Below the pieces are notes generated by a model. That model was given only the letters and a program-made list of their open reading frames with translations. It made no database searches and was not told the DNA's origin. Both the position numbers and the translations under genes were made by a program. Below are positions 16,623 through 20,435 of a stretch of 20,435 nucleotides of DNA, piece after piece; the stretch's first letter is position 1; each line of letters opens with the position of its first letter. This DNA is from a virus: IMG/VR virus record IMGVR_UViG_3300029448_000565, positions 1 to 20,435 of that record; one strand, written 5' to 3'.

Positions 16623-17177
16623 CTATTTATAATTGATAAGGAAATCAGTATCTGTGTTGATTGTAACATCTGGATAGTATTGGAGTATTTTTTGGAACGT
16701 GTGTCCGTATCTCCATTCAGGAACTTGATTGTGTTTAAGGCTAACGTTTGTGTCTGTCTTACCTCTGTAAACAGAATCAGGTCCTCCATCAAAACCAATA
16801 ACATCAATGTTTTCAAAACCCATCTGTGCGGCCAACACTATTGCTATCTCTCCTGTTAACCAACTGTTCATCCTGATGTATGGAAAACGTATCTCTCTCA
16901 TATCCGGTACGGTTATTGTGCTGACGTCTCTGTGTGCTCTGTGTGAAAGGAATGGTACGTATACTTGTTCAACACCATCACGTGACATCTCTTCTAACAC
17001 TCTCCTGTCTTTTGCAACAAGGAATGTTGGTGTGTGTTCTTTGTATAATTGATTGCAACCAAAAGTTGGATGCCTTATGTCATCTAGATTATATTTTTTA
17101 CGACTTGCACCATTGCCAATAACAGTACAGTCTAAACATAAATTTGTTCTATTGGTCTTCTTTTTCCCATTGTTCAT
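16623..17177 (-). CDS. MptE-like / DUF115-type Rossmann protein, 184 aa
   Basis: The family is suggested by three segments in order. VIGNGASRKKY at residues 19-29 is a glycine-rich loop after the first strand. TFGCNQLY at 38-45 is the 'gvN~ly' position. TGEIAIVLAAQMGFENIDVIGFDGG at 108-132 is the 'sG~~Ai~lA~~lG~~~I~liG~D' block. This layout is shared by MptE-like/DUF115 proteins and by GT42-type glycosyltransferases, which act on nucleotide or nucleotide-sugar ligands. The start overlaps the upstream gene by 29 nt. It ends 181 nt before the capsid gene. The substrate is unknown; surface-glycan modification or a nucleotide-related reaction are both possible. A GVDSVYRGK-like tail of the block (GGPDSVYRGK) carries acidic residues that could bind metal. 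Confidence 0.65.
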   Translation of the reverse strand: MNNGKKKTNRTNLCLDCTVIGNGASRKKYNLDDIRHPTFGCNQLYKEHTPTFLVAKDRRVLEEMSRDGVEQVYVPFLSHRAHRDVSTITVPDMREIRFPYIRMNSWLTGEIAIVLAAQMGFENIDVIGFDGGPDSVYRGKTDTNVSLKHNQVPEWRYGHTFQKILQYYPDVTINTDTDFLINYK

Positions 17178-17397
17178 ACATTAAGTCTCTGCCTGATTTA
17201 AACAGATTCCTTTCTTCTCTGAACACATATGGTTTCAGGTGTGAATTTTTTATTCTGTCAAATAAATCTTCTGGATGATGAAACGTTGTGTCTTGTAGAT
17301 CAAATGTTGTTGCACCTTTGTCAAACATTTGACAAACCAGTTTTGGTTCATCGTCGTCTGGATACCAAACACTTGTCTCATTAAATTGTCCGCACAT
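17149..17397 (-). CDS. Small acidic protein of unknown function, 82 aa
   Basis: I do not recognise this protein. It begins MCGQFNETSVWYPDDDEPK and is acidic in the N-terminal half, with aromatic and charged residues at the C-terminus (SGRDLMYEQWEKEDQ). There is no signal peptide or membrane segment. The ATG lies 1 nt past the SpeD-like stop (TAA-T-ATG) with no strong Shine-Dalgarno element, so it is probably translated by coupling. Its end overlaps the MptE-like gene by 29 nt. This close packing with both neighbours supports a real gene that is co-expressed with them. Two cysteines (residues 2 and 22) are not arranged as a metal site. Confidence 0.7.
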   Translation of the reverse strand: MCGQFNETSVWYPDDDEPKLVCQMFDKGATTFDLQDTTFHHPEDLFDRIKNSHLKPYVFREERNLFKSGRDLMYEQWEKEDQ

Positions 17398-17398
17398 A

Positions 17399-17893
17399 TT
17401 ATTTGTAGATGAAAGGATCTTTTGCTCTCAACCTTTCTACTAATTCATTGTGGTCTTCATCTTTTTTTAATTTTTCCATTGTGTTGTAGTATGCTGAGTC
17501 CCACCAACTCAACTCATTGTTGTCTAATGTTTTGAATCCTTTGTCCCTGTCCAGGTATTTGTAATCTACTTTTTCAATATCAAACTGTGCCAACCAAGTG
17601 AATATGGTTTTGATTTTGAATTCTTTGCAAGAATAAACATCCAATTGTATCACTGCGGGTTCTAACCAACTGTGGAATGTTACGGAACTGGTGTCTATGA
17701 TAGCAACAGAACTGTATCCTTCATTGCCTTCCACATCTGACCATTCTGTGTGTGGACCCGACAGTATGTTCATGTCAATGTTTTTGATTAAATTTTTTAT
17801 TTCGTTGTCCAAACGTTCTCGGTCTTTGAACAGAGGTGGTGAATTGACCTCCGCTCGTACCAATAGATGCTTGTGTACCAATTGAGGAGTCAT
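17399..17893 (-). CDS. S-adenosylmethionine decarboxylase-like (SpeD-type pyruvoyl) protein, 164 aa
   Basis: SpeD proteins cleave themselves at a serine to make a pyruvoyl group, then decarboxylate AdoMet for spermidine synthesis. Relatives have changed to ornithine or arginine decarboxylation. Against the prokaryotic enzyme (Ser63, His68, Glu72 and Cys83 in Thermotoga maritima), this protein has Ser69, His74, Glu78 and Cys89 with identical spacing. These lie within IDTSSVTFHSWLEP and LDVYSCKEF. The residue before the serine is Thr, not Glu; Asp67 lies one further back. The His that usually follows the serine is Ser70. The N-terminus (HLLVRAEVNSPP) is one beta strand longer than short bacterial forms. 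The start is a TAATG overlap with the upstream 48-aa gene. AdoMet itself as substrate is unproven. Confidence 0.8.
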   Translation of the reverse strand: MTPQLVHKHLLVRAEVNSPPLFKDRERLDNEIKNLIKNIDMNILSGPHTEWSDVEGNEGYSSVAIIDTSSVTFHSWLEPAVIQLDVYSCKEFKIKTIFTWLAQFDIEKVDYKYLDRDKGFKTLDNNELSWWDSAYYNTMEKLKKDEDHNELVERLRAKDPFIYK

Positions 17894-18039
17894 TAAGAGT
17901 GTTTTTTGATTACTCTTAATTTTAATGTAGTGGATGCACCTCTGTGTTTTTTGAATCTGCCTGTGTGCTTCATCAGTTTAGGACCCGTCTTGCTCTTCAT
18001 AAAATGGAATCCTCGGGGTGCTTTGATTGTTTTTTTCAT
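17893..18039 (-). CDS. Small basic protein, 48 aa
   Basis: The start is chosen at 18039 because AGGAG lies 5 nt before this ATG; an upstream in-frame ATG at 18126 would overlap the previous gene and has no such site. The product begins MKKTIKAPRGFHFMKSK and continues GPKLMKHTGRFKKHRGA. It is rich in Lys, Arg and His, with no acidic residues, and has a beta-like end (TTLKLRVIKKHS). Similar 'aP.GyHfMk...kLMkHtGkF..HkGAs' proteins occur in many phages, as I remember them, without known function. It might bind nucleic acid or the virion. It starts 8 nt after the holin-like gene and overlaps the SpeD-like gene by one base. Confidence 0.75.
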   Translation of the reverse strand: MKKTIKAPRGFHFMKSKTGPKLMKHTGRFKKHRGASTTLKLRVIKKHS

Positions 18040-18047
18040 TGTTTCTC

Positions 18048-18272
18048 CTAGGTTATGTTGTTCTGGAACAGTACTTTCAACAATATCGTGAACATACCAC
18101 CTATCAATGCTGTGCTGGATATCCAAACCACCAATTCCAAACGATTGATACGTTGCATCATCCTGCTCATTATGTCTTGTGTTTGCTTTTGCATTATTCT
18201 GCAGAGTTTTTCGTGCTGGTCCATTCTGTAGTGGGCCATTTTTGATGTGGTAAGTCGTTGTCTAGTCGCCAT
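18048..18272 (-). CDS. Coiled-coil + C-terminal membrane protein, XhlA/holin-like, 74 aa
   Basis: The start is taken at 18272 (MATRQRLTTSK) because AAGGA lies 8 nt upstream; a longer version starting at 18329 would overlap the 79-aa gene much more. Residues 15-45 are a polar helix rich in Gln, Met, Arg and Lys (HEKLCRIMQKQTQDIMSRMM), likely a coiled coil. Residues 46-68 (LELVVWISSTALIGGMFTIL) form one membrane-spanning helix, and the end is short and polar. A soluble N-terminal helix followed by one C-terminal transmembrane helix is the plan of XhlA-type haemolysin/holin-associated proteins. A lysis role is inferred; no endolysin is in the window. It overlaps the 79-aa gene by 11 nt. Confidence 0.65.
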   Translation of the reverse strand: MATRQRLTTSKMAHYRMDQHEKLCRIMQKQTQDIMSRMMQRINRLELVVWISSTALIGGMFTILLKVLFQNNIT

Positions 18273-18501
18273 TGGTATTTTCCTTATTTGGTGAAAAGTG
18301 AACGGAGTGCCATGGTGCTGGTCTTCCATGAGTGTTTCGCAGTATTTCTCCAGTTTCTACCGATTGACACCCAATGATTTTTTTGTGACCATTGCCAACC
18401 ACTTTCTTCGTTATCACTGCAGAAGGCTTGTACTCCTGACCACGATGGTAATAACGTGTCTGTGTCTGACTGAGACCTTTGTTGGTCTTTTTCCCTGGCA
18501 C
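18262..18501 (-). CDS. Basic protein of unknown function, 79 aa, GTG start
   Basis: I do not recognise this protein. The start is GTG at 18501, chosen because GGAG lies 7 nt upstream. The other-frame ATG at 18514 overlaps that same site and would give an unrelated 76-aa reading. The product is basic in the first half (MPGKKTNKGLSQTQTRYYHR, then a strand-like SAVITKKVVGNGHKKIIG) and ends with HSVHFSPNKENTNGD. There is one cysteine and no membrane segment. It lies 15 nt after the 32-aa basic gene and overlaps the holin-like gene by 11 nt, consistent with one transcript. Confidence 0.6.
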   Translation of the reverse strand: MPGKKTNKGLSQTQTRYYHRGQEYKPSAVITKKVVGNGHKKIIGCQSVETGEILRNTHGRPAPWHSVHFSPNKENTNGD

Positions 18502-18516
18502 TTTCGATCTCCATTG

Positions 18517-18615
18517 TTAGTACGCTTTTCTCTTCGTTCTTTTTGCACCATAAGAAGATTTCTTCTTTGTGCTCGGTCTTTTTCTACCGTATCTTTTTGC
18601 TTTGGTTTTTTTCAT
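18517..18615 (-). CDS. Very basic mini-protein, 32 aa (possibly 52 aa)
   Basis: The product begins MKKTKAKRYGRKRPSTKKKS and ends RTKRKAY. About half its residues are Lys or Arg and none is acidic, so it should bind nucleic acid or another polyanion. GGAGGG lies 6 nt before the ATG, one of the strongest ribosome sites in the window. The frame stays open upstream to another ATG at 18675, which would add 20 residues (MPAGTTVSRSF...) and sit 14 nt after the previous gene, but that ATG lacks a Shine-Dalgarno element. Small size and composition suggest a DNA-condensing or virion-associated protein. No homologue is known to me. Confidence 0.65.
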   Translation of the reverse strand: MKKTKAKRYGRKRPSTKKKSSYGAKRTKRKAY

Positions 18616-18621
18616 TTTTTT

Positions 18622-18627
18622 CCCTCC
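18622..18627 (-). promoter_or_regulatory. Strong ribosome binding site of the 32-aa gene
   Basis: GGAGGG on the minus strand followed by six A residues and ATG. It is the reason for preferring the 32-aa over the 52-aa form, although the same bases could encode part of the longer form. Confidence 0.65.
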
Positions 18628-18689
18628 AGACCAACTGGTCACAAAAGATCTTGATACTGTTGTTCCCGCTGGCATAACTTTATTTAACT

Positions 18690-19148
18690 CTATCCATTTT
18701 TATTGAATGTTTTAGACGGCTTGTAGTTTCGGTTCATGTGCTTGAAGTGTTGTGAACGAGTGCCCACGTAACAGTTGCCCCTGCTCCATGGTTTCTGGTT
18801 GTCCTTCCTGCACAACATCAATGTGTCTCCACCGTTCCTGCCCCTCTTGTGCCAGTTGTGACCCCAGAGATACCTGTAGTCGGTCAGTGACAGTTTCCAT
18901 ACCTCTCCACGGAATACTGCCTGTGCCTTGCTCCTCAGCATCGCCATGTTCTGTGCCTTGACGACAGGGTCAGGCCCGTGCTTCCACACCCACGGCCTAG
19001 GGCCGGTGCAATGGTTGACACGGTTGCCCACTGGCTTGTCGTAGCGGCCGGTCCTGTAGCCTTCACGAAGTGTGCGTGATATGGCCTCTCGGTGTGCGGG
19101 TGATATAATCCTTCTTTTGCGTTTCGCAAATTTTTGTGTTTGCTCCAT
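18690..19148 (-). CDS. Basic DNA-binding-like protein, possibly HNH-related, 152 aa
   Basis: This is a real gene with a strong start: AAGGAG 6 nt before the ATG. Residues 1-15 are highly basic (KFAKRKRRI). Residues 16-36 (SPAHREAISRTLREGYRTGR) resemble the small NUMOD3-type helix often attached to homing endonucleases. The C-terminal half has a Trp/Arg-rich LWGHNWHKRGR stretch, then LCRKDNQKPWSRGNCYVGTR at 112-131 and QHFKHMNRNY. That end is like the 'R.D...g~...N~~~~Tr..h' tail of some phage HNH proteins, but no clear HNH triad is visible. The codons are much richer in G and C than in the virion genes. It is the first gene after the promoter at 19484-19511. Nuclease activity is uncertain. 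Confidence 0.6.
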   Translation of the reverse strand: MEQTQKFAKRKRRIISPAHREAISRTLREGYRTGRYDKPVGNRVNHCTGPRPWVWKHGPDPVVKAQNMAMLRSKAQAVFRGEVWKLSLTDYRYLWGHNWHKRGRNGGDTLMLCRKDNQKPWSRGNCYVGTRSQHFKHMNRNYKPSKTFNKNG

Positions 19149-19483
19149 TTTTGTCTCCTTGTGTATATACAGTATTTATTGTCCCCTGCACCCTTGACAC
19201 CGTGAGTTGACTGGTTGGCCCGATTCTGGGTCAGAGTGGGGGCGGGTGCTTATAACGGTGGCCGAAAAAAATGCAACTTGCCACCCACCTAAAAACCTAG
19301 CAAAACTGGGGGTATGGTGTTTTCCACAACATCCTGTGCCACCCCGGTCAAAGTTTTTACCATCCGGAGCCACCACCCATGGGTCCACCGTTTCTACAGT
19401 AGAGCCACACCGGATCACATCATTCGGTACGTTGGTAATACTGTTGGGACGGTGGCAGAACGGCCACACCTAGGCTTATCTAT
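19149..19483 (-). other. GC-rich leader, no convincing gene
   Basis: This segment of about 330 nt runs from the predicted transcription start to the 152-aa gene. It is richer in G and C than the rest of the window, with many G-runs and C-runs and several GGTGG/CCACC elements able to pair. A 97-codon GTG-started frame (19176-19469) and an 88-codon frame on the other strand both span it. Neither has a ribosome site, and the GTG would lie about 8 nt from the RNA start. Near the 152-aa start is an AT-rich patch. A structured 5' leader or small RNA is possible; none of the known riboswitch classes was recognised. Confidence 0.4.
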
Positions 19484-19563
19484 ATAATAGCACATATTCC
19501 CACTGTGTCAACCGGTGGATCTAGGATCTCCTTCTGGTGGATCACCGTGAGGCCAGTGGCCAT
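19480..19563 (-). CDS. Possible 27-aa ORF overlapping the promoter
   Basis: An ATG at 19561-19563 opens a frame starting MATGLTVIHQKEILD and ending GICAII. Only a weak GAG lies upstream. The frame runs through the promoter boxes, so it may be chance. No function can be proposed. Confidence 0.2.
   Translation of the reverse strand: MATGLTVIHQKEILDPPVDTVGICAII
19484..19511 (-). promoter_or_regulatory. Sigma70-type promoter with extended -10
   Basis: The minus strand has a perfect -35 box TTGACA (19506-19511), a 16-nt spacer and TATTAT (19484-19489) as the -10 box, preceded by TGC, which makes it an extended -10. Transcription should start near 19477 and run toward the 152-aa and auxiliary genes. 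It is the best host-type promoter I can find in the window. Confidence 0.75.
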
Positions 19564-19575
19564 TCTGGCTCGACA

Positions 19576-19668
19576 CTAGATGTAGTCTTTAAACGTTGGC
19601 TGGCTGTCACACTCGGGGAGGCTGTCGTCTTTGTATGTTGGTAAGGTCGTTTGGTCCAAATGAACCAT
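19576..19668 (-). CDS. Possible 30-aa acidic mini-protein
   Basis: The frame starts MVHLDQTTLPTYKDDSLPEC and ends FKDYI. AGGA is 6 nt before the ATG, a good spacing. The peptide is acidic, unlike the basic mini-proteins downstream. It lies between the methyltransferase-linked membrane ORF and the promoter. Without homology this remains a candidate. Confidence 0.35.
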   Translation of the reverse strand: MVHLDQTTLPTYKDDSLPECDSQPTFKDYI

Positions 19669-19695
19669 TCTGATTCCTGCTCACTAAATATTCCA

Positions 19696-19751
19696 GTGCA
19701 GTATCATTCCAAAATAGTTCTCCTTGCAGAGTCTATCTCCTGGTACTGCAC
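19696..19751. repeat. Inverted repeat, 8 bp perfect, extendable to 11
   Basis: GTGCAGTA (19696-19703) and TACTGCAC (19744-19751) are perfect complements. In plus-strand RNA the stem extends through a U-G pair to 11 bp around a 34-nt loop. There is no T-run on either side, so it does not look like a terminator. It lies just after the 30-aa membrane ORF, in the gap before the acidic mini-protein. Confidence 0.4.
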
Positions 19752-19759
19752 CCTTTAAT

Positions 19760-19852
19760 CTAGTCGAACAGCAACACAATAACCACTGCCAGTTCTATCA
19801 CTATAACTGTGTGGTAAAGTGTCCATAGTATTTCTCTGTTCTCTTGTTTCAT
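19760..19852 (-). CDS. Small single-pass membrane protein, 30 aa
   Basis: The frame starts MKQENREILWTLYHTVIVIE and continues as a hydrophobic helix (LAVVIVLLF) ending in Asp. Residues 9-29 form one clear membrane-spanning segment after a short charged N-terminus. The ATG is 4 nt after the methyltransferase stop; there is no Shine-Dalgarno element, so it would depend on coupling. A longer frame from TTG at 19942 lies inside the methyltransferase gene and is unlikely. Such mini membrane proteins are common in phages (holin-like or inhibitors of host membrane proteins), but the function is unknown. Confidence 0.45.
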   Translation of the reverse strand: MKQENREILWTLYHTVIVIELAVVIVLLFD

Positions 19853-19856
19853 TGCA

Positions 19857-20396
19857 TTAGTACTTGTTGGTTTGATTGCCCCACACTCGCCAACCCTCTG
19901 TTTGTGTCCTTGCGAACATTTCCAATCTAGGTCTATCTCCAAACAATCTCACTATGTCATCTCTGACTCTGTCTGGTTTCCTTGAGTGTTCTCTGCGTGG
20001 TTCTTGTATGATCTGATGCACATCCCGGTTGGCTCTGGCAAATCCTCGACCTCTCTTGGCCAACAGGCATATCTCTGCGTTTGCTTTGGTGTAGTTGCCC
20101 AGTCCTGCGTATGGTCGACCATTGTTCCGGTTGGTCTTTACCCACACGAATGCTGTGGTTATGTAGCGGAATCCCCAGGCAGGTATCACTGTTTGGATGC
20201 AACGATCTAGGTAAGGCATGGTGCTCCATATGAACAGATATGCATCGTCACTGCACCAATCCTGCACCGGTATGTCTGCTATCTCCTGTGTGGTCATTGT
20301 GGGATACTTGTCAGTCACTCCGCCACCAAATAGTGTGCCTGTTCGCCTTGTGGCATAGTGCCAGGGTGGGTCAGCATATATGATCTCGTAGCACAC
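19857..20396 (-). CDS. MT-A70-family DNA adenine (N6) methyltransferase, 179 aa
   Basis: This enzyme transfers a methyl group from AdoMet to N6 of adenine. The MT-A70 signatures appear in order: the catalytic DPPW at residues 9-12 (IIYADPPWHY); a YLFIWSTMPYLD strand and helix at 53-64; FVWVKTNR at 83-90; GLGNYTKANAEICLLAKRGRG at 98-118, the AdoMet-binding 'G.G~y.R...E~~L~akrG'; EPRREHSRKPDRV at 132-144; and LEMFART, GWRVWGN at 158-174. The length is normal for a solitary phage enzyme. The start is GTG at 20396; an in-frame stop lies shortly upstream, so little extension is possible. Its codons are GC-rich like the 152-aa gene. No restriction enzyme is next to it. It may shield phage DNA from host restriction; the target sequence is unknown. 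Confidence 0.92.
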   Translation of the reverse strand: MCYEIIYADPPWHYATRRTGTLFGGGVTDKYPTMTTQEIADIPVQDWCSDDAYLFIWSTMPYLDRCIQTVIPAWGFRYITTAFVWVKTNRNNGRPYAGLGNYTKANAEICLLAKRGRGFARANRDVHQIIQEPRREHSRKPDRVRDDIVRLFGDRPRLEMFARTQTEGWRVWGNQTNKY

Positions 20397-20435
20397 GTTA
20401 CAGCATCCATACTACCAATGCATATCTTGTACCTT

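Noticed and set aside
16544-16816. 90-codon frame overlapping the MptE-like gene and the gap
   Set aside because: Most of it is out of frame inside the well-supported 184-aa gene. Only its tail lies in the gap, though it shares the DNRKA-like repeat noted above.
18284-18514. 76-codon frame starting with ATG
   Set aside because: Competes with the 79-aa GTG frame, which has the correctly spaced GGAG and meets the next start by an 11-nt overlap.
19190-19255. Plus-strand TTGACA near 19195 as a promoter
   Set aside because: No acceptable -10 box at 15-19 nt; nothing plausible to transcribe on that strand.
19176-19469. 97-codon frame with GTG start in the leader
   Set aside because: No ribosome site, start only about 8 nt from the predicted RNA start, no recognisable domain, and an equally long frame on the other strand; high G+C makes chance frames likely.
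19760-19942. 60-codon version of the small membrane protein
   Set aside because: It would start at a TTG inside the methyltransferase gene with no ribosome site; the 30-aa form fits better.

Overview
The window looks like the late (virion) half of a T7-like, short-tailed marine phage genome, read on the minus strand. Every gene I can support is on that strand and runs from the right end of the window to the left. Between about 0 and 18.6 kb the DNA is AT-rich and tightly packed: genes abut or overlap by a few bases, with TAATG stop/start junctions. The proteins resemble those of pelagic podoviruses (SAR11-type and uncultured marine phages). That host assignment is an inference from protein style and base composition, not from a search.

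Right end (20.4-18.5 kb): an MT-A70-type DNA adenine methyltransferase, one or more tiny ORFs, a textbook sigma70-type promoter (19484-19511), a GC-rich leader of about 330 nt with no convincing gene, then a 152-aa basic DNA-binding-like protein (possibly HNH-related). This stretch is visibly richer in G+C, with different codon use from the rest, and looks like a separately acquired or separately controlled module.

Middle (18.6-16.6 kb): a run of small auxiliary genes. These are two very basic mini-proteins, a 74-aa coiled-coil plus membrane-segment protein resembling XhlA/holin-type proteins, a 48-aa basic protein, an S-adenosylmethionine-decarboxylase-like (SpeD-type, pyruvoyl) protein with its Ser/His/Cys residues in register, an acidic 82-aa protein, and a 184-aa MptE/DUF115-like Rossmann protein. 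The 180-nt gap before the capsid gene holds a 23-nt near-perfect palindrome and a pair of imperfect repeats.

Left two thirds (16.4-0 kb): the virion block in T7 order. It runs major capsid protein, a rho-independent terminator, tail tubular A (gp11-like), tail tubular B/nozzle (gp12-like), a gp13-like protein with a TTG start, gp14-like, gp15-like, two consecutive proteins that together correspond to a gp16-like ejection protein, and a 1371-aa tail fibre with a T7 gp17-type N-terminus and six copies of a 16-residue repeat. The window ends in the first 30 codons of a protein that begins a glycine run, probably a glycine-rich adhesin. Portal, scaffold, terminase, polymerase and lysin genes are not in the window.

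Together the genes build the capsid, tail and DNA-ejection apparatus, preceded by auxiliary genes that may modify DNA, alter host AdoMet/polyamine metabolism and help lysis. No wholly new multi-gene system is demonstrable from sequence alone. The best leads are the promoter plus GC-rich leader, the regulatory-looking gap before the capsid gene, and the SpeD-like/MptE-like pair next to the capsid gene.
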